Source: Caldilineaceae bacterium (GTDB lineage Bacteria; Chloroflexota; Anaerolineae; Caldilineales; Caldilineaceae). From it: 47,315 nucleotides of DNA. Positions 16,405 through 24,109 of this stretch are shown piece by piece. The notes beneath the pieces are model-generated. The model was not told the origin of the DNA. It saw nothing but the letters and a program-made list of their open reading frames with translations, and did no database searches. Position 1 is the stretch's first letter. Each line of letters opens with the position of its first letter. The stretch spans positions 1 through 47,315 of the forward strand of contig JAHBVG010000048.1 of the NCBI GenBank assembly GCA_019637695.1, written 5' to 3'. The translations under genes were made by a program, and so were the position numbers.

Positions 16405-17688
16405 CGTTCCCGCCCATGCCAACAATTGCTCATCTCGATCAAAGGGAGCGATGAGTTGCAGGCCGAGAGGAAGGCCATTGGCCGATTGGCCCGCGGGCAG
16501 CGTCAACGCTGGGACGCCGGCGTTGGTCCACGGCAGGTTCATAATCGGGTTGCCGGTGAAGCCGATGCCTTCCGGCGCAGGACCCGTCGCAGGGGGCGCG
16601 ATCCAGAGATCCGCGCCCTGTTGAGCCAGCGTCAATTCGATCTGCCTGCGCAGTTCCAATCGCTCCGCACGGGATCGGACCAGTTCGTCGGCGTCCACAC
16701 CCCCGCCGGTCTCCATAATTTTGTGCATGTGTTCGCTGTAACGCTCTCGATAGCGGGCGTACCATTCCGCATGTTCGGTCGTCGCTTCCGCCGCCATCAT
16801 GCGCCGGTGTTTGCGCTCCAATTCGTCGAAGTCCGCCAGGAAATGAATTCGCTTGATCGTGAATCCAGCATCCTCCAAGCGGGCGACTCGATCCTCAAAA
16901 GCAGTGCGACCTTCAGTTTCGGCGCGGTCGAGATATGGCCCTTCGGGCACAGCAAGCACAGGCTTGGCGACGACGGGACTGTTGGCCGCCTTGTCATCCC
17001 AATCCGCACAGAGGACCGCCGCCGCCTCTTTCATCCCTTCCAAATCCTGGGTGAAAAGGCCAACATGGTCGAGCGTCTGCGAGAAGTAGAGCAGCCCTGC
17101 CGTGGGGATGCGATCATACGAAGGTTTGAAGCCGACGATGCCGCAGAAGGCCGCCGGGCGGATCACCGAGCCGATGGTCTGGGTGCCCAGCGCCAATTGA
17201 AATTCGCCTGCCGCCACGCCCGCCGCCGAACCACTGCTAGAGCCGCCGGGGGTGTGGGTGGGGTTGTACGGATTGCGCGTCGGCCCAGGCTGAAAATAGG
17301 CAAATTCGGTGGTGACGGTCTTGCCCGCGATCAGCGCTCCGGCAGCTTTGAGGCGGGTGACGACAACCGCTTCAGGACCGTCGAACAGCCCGGCGGGGAG
17401 TTGCGATCCGGCCTGGGTGGGGAAGCCATCAACGCGGAATATGTCTTTGACGCCGACCAATAGTCCAAAGAGCGGTGGGCGATCCACCGGGTCGGGGTAG
17501 CGTTCCAAAAGGATTCGCGCCTCCTTGAGTAGACGCTGACGGCGATCCTTCTCAGGCAGCAATGCGTGGATCTGCGGTTCTATGGCGTCGATGCGGTCGC
17601 AAGCTTCCTCCACATAACGGATCAGATCCATCTGTCCATCGCGTAGCGCCTGCACACTCTCACAGAGCGGAAACGGGGCTGTGTACAT
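16390..17688 (-). CDS. amidase-signature-family amidase
   Basis: 432-residue Ser-cisSer-Lys hydrolase related to GatA. The catalytic lysine lies in LVGVKDIFRVDG near 78, the cis-serine in GGSSSGSAAGVAAG near 155 and the nucleophile in GTQTIGSVIRPAAFCG near 178. GatB/GatC are not present nearby and the middle part is unlike GatA, so it is more likely a stand-alone amidase with an unknown amide substrate. The start at MYTAPFPLCES is set by GCGAGGAG seven bases upstream; the frame continues 47 codons further but only through heptamer repeat (PDPQSPVPDPNPQSP). Its C-terminus VIGD-stop is also written by repeat. Confidence 0.9.
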   Translation of the reverse strand: MYTAPFPLCESVQALRDGQMDLIRYVEEACDRIDAIEPQIHALLPEKDRRQRLLKEARILLERYPDPVDRPPLFGLLVGVKDIFRVDGFPTQAGSQLPAGLFDGPEAVVVTRLKAAGALIAGKTVTTEFAYFQPGPTRNPYNPTHTPGGSSSGSAAGVAAGEFQLALGTQTIGSVIRPAAFCGIVGFKPSYDRIPTAGLLYFSQTLDHVGLFTQDLEGMKEAAAVLCADWDDKAANSPVVAKPVLAVPEGPYLDRAETEGRTAFEDRVARLEDAGFTIKRIHFLADFDELERKHRRMMAAEATTEHAEWYARYRERYSEHMHKIMETGGGVDADELVRSRAERLELRRQIELTLAQQGADLWIAPPATGPAPEGIGFTGNPIMNLPWTNAGVPALTLPAGQSANGLPLGLQLIAPFDRDEQLLAWAGTVIGD

Positions 17689-17722
17689 ACTCTCCTCGCT
17701 GATTCCGAAAAGGGCGTTGAAC

Positions 17723-17737
17723 CGGTATAATATACCG
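17723..17737. promoter_or_regulatory. perfect palindrome, possible operator or promoter element
   Basis: CGGTATAATATACCG is a 7-1-7 palindrome containing TATAAT on the plus strand. It lies 35 bases upstream of the amidase start. It could be a repressor site or a -10 region; no matching -35 was found. Confidence 0.35.
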
Positions 17738-17772
17738 AAAGTGTAGCGCACCTGCGCGCCGATGTCCATTGA

Positions 17773-17820
17773 GATTGGGGACTGGGGATTGGGATCGGGG
17801 ACTGGGGACTGGGGATCGGG
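17773..17820. repeat. GGGGACT/GGGGATT heptamer array
   Basis: About seven units (ATTGGGG, ACTGGGG, ATTGGG, ATCGGGG) upstream of the amidase gene and before the M42 peptidase gene. Confidence 0.8.
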
Positions 17821-17898
17821 AAACATCATCTCGCCATCTCATCATCTCTCCCTGTTTTGCCGTTCCGCATTCATCATTCCGCATTCAAGGAGAAGCCC

Positions 17899-18951
17899 GT
17901 GTCCGCGAACCACCCTGCTTTGACGCTTTTCACCGAGTTGCTTGTGGCCGCGCCGTCGGGTCGCGAAGAATGGGTCGCCGAGATCGTCCGCCGCAAGTTG
18001 GAGGAGTGGGGCTATGATTGCGAAACCGACCCGGCGGGGAATGTGCTGGTGCGGCTGGCGGGGAGCAACCCCAACGCCCCGACGATCTGCTACGCCGCCC
18101 ACATGGACGAGATCGGCATGGTCGTCACCGCCATTGATGAAAACGGCGATCTGCGCGTAGATCGCTCCGGCGGCCTCTACCCGTGGAAGATGGGCGAAGG
18201 GCCGGTGGAGATCATCGGCGATATTGTCGACGCCGACGGACCGGTGATCGGCGTCCTCTCCATGGGATCGACCCACGGCGGCGTGGGCGACAAGGCCATC
18301 GAGTGGAAGGACGTGCGCGTGATCACGGGGTTGTCCCCGGCGCAGTTGAAGGACCAGGGCGTGCGCGTCGGCTCAACCGCAGTGCCGATTGCCGCCGAGC
18401 GTGGACCCGTCCTCTTTGGCCCGGCGGACGATCCGCTGGTGGCGGCGTGGACCTTCGACGACCGCATGGGCGTGGTAGCCCTGCTCCGTCTGCTCGAACG
18501 GCTGAAATGGGACGGATCGCAGCCGGTCCACCCTACGCTGGTCGCCTTCACCGTCCACGAGGAAGGGGGCGGGCAGGGGGCGAAGATTGTGGCGGATCGC
18601 GAGCGCCCCGACATCTTCATCGCCGTGGATGGCTGTCCTATTCCACCCGGCACGCCGCTGAAGCTGGACGGTCGCCCCGGCATCTGGAGCAAAGATCGGC
18701 TGACCCACTACGATCAGCGGCTGGTGCGATCCTTGATGGAGGCGGCTGAGCGCGCCGGCAGCGAACTTCAGCCAGTGGTCTACGACGGCGCGGCCAGCGA
18801 CGCCAGCCTCGTCGCCTATGCCGGCGGCGCGTACCGGGTTGCCTGCTTCGGCCATGTACGCGAGAATAGTCACGGCTACGAAGTGGCGCGGTTGTCGGTC
18901 TTCGATGCCATGTTGGAGACGCTGGTGGCGTTTGTGGGGATGGAGGTTTGA
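17899..18951 (+). CDS. M42-family metallo-aminopeptidase
   Basis: 350-residue cytosolic di-metal peptidase or deblocking aminopeptidase. Metal and catalytic residues are visible: AAHMDEIGMVV near 70 (H and D), AWTFDDRMGVVAL near 184 (bridging D), FTVHEEGGGQGA near 215 (catalytic E and ligand E), VDGCP near 237 (D) and NSHGYEVARLSVFD near the end (last H). The GTG start of SANHPALTLFTELL follows AAGGAG; an ATG 14 codons upstream lies in repeat-like sequence. The family cuts short peptides. Spacing to the next gene (antitoxin) is 69 bases. Confidence 0.9.
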   Translation: MSANHPALTLFTELLVAAPSGREEWVAEIVRRKLEEWGYDCETDPAGNVLVRLAGSNPNAPTICYAAHMDEIGMVVTAIDENGDLRVDRSGGLYPWKMGEGPVEIIGDIVDADGPVIGVLSMGSTHGGVGDKAIEWKDVRVITGLSPAQLKDQGVRVGSTAVPIAAERGPVLFGPADDPLVAAWTFDDRMGVVALLRLLERLKWDGSQPVHPTLVAFTVHEEGGGQGAKIVADRERPDIFIAVDGCPIPPGTPLKLDGRPGIWSKDRLTHYDQRLVRSLMEAAERAGSELQPVVYDGAASDASLVAYAGGAYRVACFGHVRENSHGYEVARLSVFDAMLETLVAFVGMEV

Positions 18952-19020
18952 CCGCGGACGGCAGACCGCAGACAGCAGACGACCAATGGCGGTGGATCAC
19001 TATTGGAAGAAGAGGTAAAC

Positions 19021-19245
19021 ATGACTGGGCTTAAAGCACTGGAAAGTGTTCAATACGTAACAGTTCAAGGGAAACGCCTGGCCGTAGTTGATGCGGACGA
19101 CTGGGAGGCGATGCTCGAATGGCTAGAGACAGTGGAAGATCTTGAAATTGCCAAGTCCGCATATGAATCATTGGCCGACTCTGACGGGGATCGGGATCGC
19201 GCCGGCTGGCTGAAGTGGGATGACATTCGCGAAGCGTTGGAGTAG
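19021..19245 (+). CDS. RelB/Phd-like antitoxin
   Basis: A 74-residue acidic protein, the likely antitoxin of a type II pair. The N-terminus (VQYVTVQGKRLAVVDADDWEAMLEWLETVEDLEIAKS) has the layout of prevent-host-death/RelB-like antitoxins: a short beta-rich DNA-binding part followed by a long helix. The tail is acidic and tryptophan-containing (GWLKWDDIREALE) and would wrap the toxin. The ATG is preceded by AGAGG; an in-frame TTG six codons upstream is less likely. The toxin gene starts three bases after the stop. Such antitoxins usually repress their own promoter; no operator was identified. Confidence 0.78.
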   Translation: MTGLKALESVQYVTVQGKRLAVVDADDWEAMLEWLETVEDLEIAKSAYESLADSDGDRDRAGWLKWDDIREALE

Positions 19246-19248
19246 CCA

Positions 19249-19554
19249 GTGTCAACGTACACAACCTATGTGCATCCACAAGCATGGCAAGAAATCAAAG
19301 AACTCCCTGGAAACATGCGCCAACGCGTGCGCCAGACCATCAATGACCTCCAAATAGAACCGAGGCCATCTCAAAGCAAGAGATTGGATACGCCAAATCC
19401 CGTTTTAGATCTACGTCGAATTCGTCTGGAGCGCTGGCGTATTGTTTATGCCATCGGTGAAGATGAAGAGCTGATTGATATTCTGGCTGTTCGCAAACGA
19501 CCTCCTTATGACTATGGCGATTTGGAACAGCTACTTCAGGGAATAAACCAATGA
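19249..19554 (+). CDS. RelE/ParE-family toxin
   Basis: 101 residues of the RelE/ParE fold, an mRNA interferase or gyrase poison; sequence alone does not decide which. Seen are VHPQAWQEIKELPGNMRQRVRQTINDL at the N-terminus (helix pair), the central LRRIRLERWRIVYAIGEDEELIDILAVRKRPPYDY strand region with the arginines and tyrosine usual in RelE. The GTG start is six bases after GGAG, within the antitoxin end. The TGA stop overlaps the ATG of the diol dehydratase gene by four bases (ATGA), so the toxin and dehydratase genes are translationally coupled, which is unexpected for a toxin. Confidence 0.8.
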   Translation: MSTYTTYVHPQAWQEIKELPGNMRQRVRQTINDLQIEPRPSQSKRLDTPNPVLDLRRIRLERWRIVYAIGEDEELIDILAVRKRPPYDYGDLEQLLQGINQ

Positions 19555-21794
19555 CCTCTCATCAATCTCGTCGCTTTGCCATTCTGGCGGAGCGCGATAT
19601 CAACAAGGAAACCTACGTCGAACCGTGGCCGGAGGCCGGTCTCCAGGTCGTGGACAGCCCTTTTGATCCGCCGCCAAGCCTGCGCGTTGAGGACGGCTGT
19701 GTCGTGGAGATGGACGGCAAGCGGCGCGCCGATTTCGACATGCTCGACCTCTTCATCGCCGACCGCGCCCTCGATCTCTCGGTGGCTGAGGAAGCGATGG
19801 CGACGCCGTCACGCGAACTGGCGCGCATGTTGGTGGACATCAACGTCTCCGCCGGGGAAGTGCGGCGGCTGGTGGTGGGCTGCACACCCGCCAAATTGTG
19901 CGATGTGATCCGCCACATGAACGTGCTGGAAATGATGATGGGGCTGACCAAGATGCGCGTGCGGCGCACGCCCGCTAACCAGGCCCACGTTACCAACTGG
20001 CGCGAGAACCCGGCGCTCCTCGCCGCCGACGCCGCCGAGGCTGGTCTGCGCGGCTTCGCCGAGGTGGAAACCACCGTGCGCGTGGCCCGCGCTGCGCCCT
20101 TCAACGCCCTCTCCGTCCTCGTGGGCACGCAGACAGGACGGGGTGGCGTACTTACCCAGTGCGCCGTGGAAGAAGCGTTGGGCCTGCGCCTGGGCATCAA
20201 GGGCATGACCTCCTACGCCGAGACGCTGTCGATCTATGGCAGCGAACGCTCGTTTGTGGACGGCGACGACACGCCCTGGTCGAAGGCGTTTCTCGCTGCG
20301 TCCTATGCCTCGCGGGGGATCAAGATTCGCTTCACGTCGGGGACAGGTTCCGAGGCGCTCATGGGTTATGCCGAGGGCTGTTCCATGCTTTATTTGGAGG
20401 CGCGCTGTCTGCTCATCACCCGCGGCGCGGGGAGCCAGGGGGTGCAGAACGGATCGATCTCGTGCATCGCCCTGCCCGAAGCGCTGCCCGGCGGCGTGCG
20501 CGCCGTCCTCGCCGAGAACCTGATGGCGGCGATGTTGGGCCTCGAAGTCGCCTCGGGTAACGATGCCCTGGCCTCCCATTCGGCCATCCGCAAGACGGCG
20601 AAATTGATGCTCCAATTTATCCCCGGCACCGATTTCATTACGTCGGGCTACAGCGCCGTACCCAAGCGCGACAACATGTTCGGCGGCGGCAACTACGACG
20701 CCGAAGACTTCGACGATTGGACGGTGATCCAGCGTGATATGCAGGTCAACGCGGGCATTCGTCCTGTGAACGAGGAGGAGACGCTGGCGATCCGACGTAA
20801 GGCGGCGCGGGCGATCCAGGCTGTCTACGCTGAGTTGGGCTTCCCCGAAATCACCGATGAGGAAGTGGAAGCCGCCGCCGTCGCCCACAGCAGCGACGAC
20901 ATGCCCGAACGCGATCTCGTGGCCGACATCACTGCGGCGGACAAATTCCTGGCCGGTGACGCCAATTTGCTCACCGTGGTGCGCGCCTTGCACGCTCGCG
21001 GCTTCGGGGACGTGGCCGCCAATATCCTCGAAATGGGCCGCCAGCGCGTGGCGGGCGACTATCTCCAGCCGTCCGGCATCTTCGACCGCGATTTCCGCGT
21101 GCGCAGCGCGCTCAACGACGTCAACGACTACGCCGGTCCTGGCACGGGTTACCGATTGGTCGGCGCGGATTGGGACGCGATCCAGCGCATTCCCCAGGCC
21201 AAACCGCCGCACGATTTCATCGACGCGCAGGTGGGCGCGCCGTTGCGCACGCTGGTGGAAGTGGGGCCGGCGCGGGTGGGAACGAACCCCAACGAGATCG
21301 TCGTCGCCGTCGGCCCGGCCTTTGGCAAAGGCTTGATCAAGACCATCGGCGAACTGCCGCATGACCGCGTGCTGGAATCGCTGCTCACCGGCGTGGCCGA
21401 GGAAGGATTGGTGGCGCGCATTGTCAAGGTCCACCACAGCGCGGACTGCGCGGCGCTGGGTCATGTGGGCGCGCGCCTCAGCGGATCGGGGATCGCCGTG
21501 GGCATCCAATCGCGCGGCACCACCGTGATCCAAAAAAAGGGGCTGGCGCCGCTGAACAATTTGGAGCTTTTCCCCCAGTCGCCCAGCCTCACCCTGGAGA
21601 TCTACCAAAAGATCGGGCGCAACGCTGCCCGCTACGCCAAAGGGCTGGCCCCGCTGCCCGTGGGCGTGAAGGTGGACAACACCGCTCGCCTGCGGTTGAT
21701 AGTCAAGACGACGCTGCTACATCGCCGCGAAACGGAAGATGTGCGCGAACAGCCGCCGACGGAAGTCATCTTCGATTGGGAGCCGGATGTGTAG
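19551..21794 (+). CDS. fused large and medium subunits of B12-dependent diol/glycerol dehydratase
   Basis: 747 residues: about 1-555 matches the large subunit (PduC/DhaB1) and about 556-747 the medium subunit (PduD/DhaB2), normally separate proteins. It would convert 1,2-propanediol or glycerol to propionaldehyde or 3-hydroxypropionaldehyde with adenosylcobalamin. Large-subunit active-site segments are conserved: RRTPANQAHVTN (His), RGFAEVETTVRVARAAPFNA (Glu), LTQCAVEEA, AETLSIYG and ASGNDALASHS (Asp). The medium part has VAVGPAFGKG, LSGSGIAVGIQSRGTTVIQ and LELFPQSPSLTLE. The medium subunit's microcompartment-targeting extension is absent, so it probably acts free in the cytosol. It starts on the toxin stop (ATGA) and is followed by the small subunit. 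Confidence 0.93.
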   Translation: MTSHQSRRFAILAERDINKETYVEPWPEAGLQVVDSPFDPPPSLRVEDGCVVEMDGKRRADFDMLDLFIADRALDLSVAEEAMATPSRELARMLVDINVSAGEVRRLVVGCTPAKLCDVIRHMNVLEMMMGLTKMRVRRTPANQAHVTNWRENPALLAADAAEAGLRGFAEVETTVRVARAAPFNALSVLVGTQTGRGGVLTQCAVEEALGLRLGIKGMTSYAETLSIYGSERSFVDGDDTPWSKAFLAASYASRGIKIRFTSGTGSEALMGYAEGCSMLYLEARCLLITRGAGSQGVQNGSISCIALPEALPGGVRAVLAENLMAAMLGLEVASGNDALASHSAIRKTAKLMLQFIPGTDFITSGYSAVPKRDNMFGGGNYDAEDFDDWTVIQRDMQVNAGIRPVNEEETLAIRRKAARAIQAVYAELGFPEITDEEVEAAAVAHSSDDMPERDLVADITAADKFLAGDANLLTVVRALHARGFGDVAANILEMGRQRVAGDYLQPSGIFDRDFRVRSALNDVNDYAGPGTGYRLVGADWDAIQRIPQAKPPHDFIDAQVGAPLRTLVEVGPARVGTNPNEIVVAVGPAFGKGLIKTIGELPHDRVLESLLTGVAEEGLVARIVKVHHSADCAALGHVGARLSGSGIAVGIQSRGTTVIQKKGLAPLNNLELFPQSPSLTLEIYQKIGRNAARYAKGLAPLPVGVKVDNTARLRLIVKTTLLHRRETEDVREQPPTEVIFDWEPDV

Positions 21795-21820
21795 AAGGCA
21801 AAGTGCAAAAGGCAAAAATA

Positions 21821-22225
21821 ATGAGCGAGTTATATCCTTTGGGGGAACATGCAGCGGAGTCGCTGCGCGCGGCGAGTGGACGACCGTTCGGCGAGATTTC
21901 GTTGGCAGCGGCGGTCTCCGGCGAGTTGACGGCGGACGATCTGCGCATTGACGCCGCCACACTGCGCCGTCAGGCAGAAATAGCGCGGCAGGGCGGCTAC
22001 CCTGACCTGGCCGCCAATTTGGAGCGCGCCGCCGAGTTGACCGCCGTCCCCAACGAGACGCTGCTGGCGATGTACAACCAACTGCGCCCGCATCGGTGCA
22101 GCTACGAGGAACTCCAAGCCCTGGCCCAGACCCTGCGCGAGGAGTACAACGCGCCGGTCAATGCGGCGTTTGTGGAAGAGGCGGCGGTGGTCTATCGGCT
22201 GCGGGAGCTGCTGAAGCGAGAATGA
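21821..22225 (+). CDS. diol/glycerol dehydratase small subunit
   Basis: 134-residue third subunit of the dehydratase (PduE/DhaB3 type), completing the complex with the fused protein encoded 26 bases upstream. Typical features: PLGEHAAESLRAASGRPFGEISLAAAVSGELTADDLRI at the N-terminus, LRRQAEIARQGGYPDLAANLERAAELTAVPNETLLAMYNQLRP in the middle and a C-terminal helical LREEYNAPVNAAFVEEAAVVYRLR. The ATG follows AAAAGG. No reactivase genes (DdrA/DdrB or PduG/H) are in the window; they may lie elsewhere or be dispensable here. Confidence 0.92.
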   Translation: MSELYPLGEHAAESLRAASGRPFGEISLAAAVSGELTADDLRIDAATLRRQAEIARQGGYPDLAANLERAAELTAVPNETLLAMYNQLRPHRCSYEELQALAQTLREEYNAPVNAAFVEEAAVVYRLRELLKRE

Positions 22226-22282
22226 GATTGGGCGATTTCCGATTGCAGCAATCGGCGCGATTGGGAGATTGAGGGAGCGATC
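22226..22282. repeat. small palindrome between dehydratase and oxidoreductase genes
   Basis: CCGATTGCAGCAATCGG is an 8-1-8 palindrome with GATTGGG sequence around it. It has no T run, so it is not a normal terminator. Confidence 0.4.
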
Positions 22283-23269
22283 ATGTATGCAATCAATGTG
22301 GTTCAACAGGACGGTCAACCGCATCTCGTGTGGGCGGAAACAGACGATCCCACGTTCGGGCCGGATGAGGTGCTGGTTGACGTACACGCCACGGCGCTGA
22401 ACCGGGCGGATCTGTCGCAGGCCGCTGGGAATTACCCACCGCCGCCGGGCGCGTCGCCGATCCTGGGACTGGACATGGCGGGCGTCATCGCCGAGGTGGG
22501 CGCGGACGTGACCGGCTGGCAGCGCGGGGATCGGGTCTGCGCGCTGCTGACGGGCGGCGGGTACGCCGAAAAGGTGGCTGTCCCGGCGGCGATGCTCATG
22601 CCCATCCCCGCCGGGTGGGATTTTGAGACGGCGGCGGCTATGCCCGAAGTCTACCTCACCGCCTTCCTCAACATTTTTATGGAGGCCAACTTTCAGCTGG
22701 GCGAGACAGTGCTGATCCACGGTGGAGCCAGCGGTGTGGGCACAGCGGCAATCCAAATGGTCAAGGCGGCGGGCGGCACGGTCATCGCCACGGCGGGCAA
22801 GGCGGACAAGGTGCAGGTCTGCCGCGATCTGGGCGCGGATCTGGCGATCCACTACAACGAGGAAGATTTCGTTGCTCGCACTCAAGAATTCACCGACGGC
22901 GCGGGCGTGGACGTGATCCTCGACATGGTGGGCGCGTCCTATTTGCAGCGCAACATCAGCCTGCTCAAAATCAAAGGACGTCTTGTCTTCATCGCCACGC
23001 TGGGCGGCGCAGTGGGGGAGATCAACATCGGCCAGCTCATGGGCAAACGGGCACGGCTGATCGGTTCAGTGCTGCGGGCGCGGCCCGTAGCTGAAAAGAC
23101 TGAGATCATCCGCCGCTTCCGAACGCAGTTCTGGTCCCACTTTGAGGACGGATCGATGAAACCGATTATCGGCAGCGTCTATCCTGTGCAAGAGGCGCAG
23201 GCCGCCCACGACGCCATGCGGGCGTATGAGAATATTGGGAAGATCGTGTTCTATATCTCATCGCAATAA
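22283..23269 (+). CDS. NAD(P)H:quinone oxidoreductase (zeta-crystallin/PIG3-like, MDR family)
   Basis: 328-residue medium-chain dehydrogenase/reductase without the structural zinc cysteines. The cofactor site is ILIHGGASGVGTAAIQMVKAAGGTVIATAG (segment near 146-175), and the N-terminal domain shows ATALNRADLSQAAGNYPPPPGASPILGLDMAG, the classic quinone-reductase/PIG3 signature. It likely reduces quinones or enals with NADPH. As last gene of the dehydratase run (58 bases after the small subunit) it could reduce the aldehyde made by the dehydratase or a by-product, but this is inference. The ATG follows GAGGGAGC. Confidence 0.9.
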   Translation: MYAINVVQQDGQPHLVWAETDDPTFGPDEVLVDVHATALNRADLSQAAGNYPPPPGASPILGLDMAGVIAEVGADVTGWQRGDRVCALLTGGGYAEKVAVPAAMLMPIPAGWDFETAAAMPEVYLTAFLNIFMEANFQLGETVLIHGGASGVGTAAIQMVKAAGGTVIATAGKADKVQVCRDLGADLAIHYNEEDFVARTQEFTDGAGVDVILDMVGASYLQRNISLLKIKGRLVFIATLGGAVGEINIGQLMGKRARLIGSVLRARPVAEKTEIIRRFRTQFWSHFEDGSMKPIIGSVYPVQEAQAAHDAMRAYENIGKIVFYISSQ

Positions 23270-23549
23270 TGAAATGGGAGAGCAGCATCTGCCCATTCCG
23301 GTTGAGCAGGCGCAAGGTGTTCAAATAGGTTCGCATATAGCGCCTCCTGTGACAGGTAATCTTGCTGTCAAAATAGGGTTATTGGATGCCACTCAATGTC
23401 ATTCAGTTAAGGAATCGTAGGTCCCGTTTCCATACGGGACGATATTGTCAACTAGGTTTGTCTCATATGGAAATGGGACCTACGTCGCCCCGTGCTGTAT
23501 AACTGCATTCCCACTGGGGTCTGCTAGTCGAGGACGAATCCAAGGCGCG
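23270..23549. other. gene-free stretch at the start of the accessory region
   Basis: No gene. It contains a 67-bp inverted repeat (below) and no recognisable promoter or terminator. It marks the change from plus-strand metabolism genes to the minus-strand accessory block. Confidence 0.5.
23417..23483. repeat. 67-bp inverted-repeat element, MITE-like
   Basis: 24-base arms at 23417-23440 and 23460-23483 match in 21 of 24 positions (GTAGGTCCC, then A or G, TTTCCATA), around a 19-base centre. It is compact and palindromic, with no ORF. No target duplication was found beside it. Confidence 0.6.
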
Positions 23550-24105
23550 CTAGACAAGCGGCGTCAAGTAGCAGTGACCATAGTTGTGGATGATGCCAAA
23601 GTGGAAGAGCAGATGCCCTTTGGTGCGTCCCTATAGGGGAGCGGTTCTTTCCAATCCATGGCCGGGTTGAGCATGCCTTCGTCCAGAAGCACCCTGCGTG
23701 TATATTCTTCGCCGTTCACAAGATCCAGTTGCTCAGGTTGCAACGATTGGACCACCTCGACTGTTCTTGCCCGCACGGCTTCATAATACTCCCGCAGCGA
23801 GGGCAGATCAACAGTATCGCTTAGCTCCGCCATCTCCTGGGGAGTCATGCCTGTGCCGTGGTGGCGGATGGAAAGTCCCATCCGCCGATTCCATTTTCCC
23901 TCGTCCAGCACTTGTAGACGCTCTGCCACGAGCCGGTTTACACCTGCGTCTTCCACGCGGGCCATGTGCCAGATGAGCCAGGCGATGGAGTTAGTCGTCT
24001 CGGTAGGGTGACGACGTATCTGCGCTTCGCTCATAGTGTCGAAGAGGGTTACGATTCTGCCCACCATACTCTGTGAAATTCGAGAAAGAGTGTCGTTACG
24101 TCCAT
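23550..24105 (-). pseudogene. DinB-family protein gene with two frameshifts
   Basis: An open frame of 167 residues (23564-24067) carries the DinB/YfiT-like core: SEAQIRRHPTETTNSIAW, then LIWHMARVEDAGVNR (a metal histidine) and LPSLREYYEAVRART. Its 3' end is out of frame: the next frame reads GHLLFHFGIIHNYGHCYL to a stop at 23550-23552, the conserved histidine-rich DinB end, so one base is missing at about 23616-23622. At the 5' end a good ribosome site (AGGAGG) and ATG at 24103-24105 open MDVTTLFLEFHR, again one base out of phase with the main frame near 24070. Such proteins act as thiol S-transferases or metal-dependent hydrolases. Either a decayed gene or two sequencing errors. Its ribosome site lies in the end of the upstream reductase gene. 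Confidence 0.8.
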
Positions 24106-24109
24106 TTTG

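Noticed and set aside
16426..17463. 345-residue plus-strand ORF over the amidase gene
   Set aside because: Antisense shadow, arginine-rich, no recognised motif.
19809..21608. 599-residue ORF antisense to the dehydratase gene
   Set aside because: It is the shadow of a high-GC coding frame; the sense strand has a complete family match.
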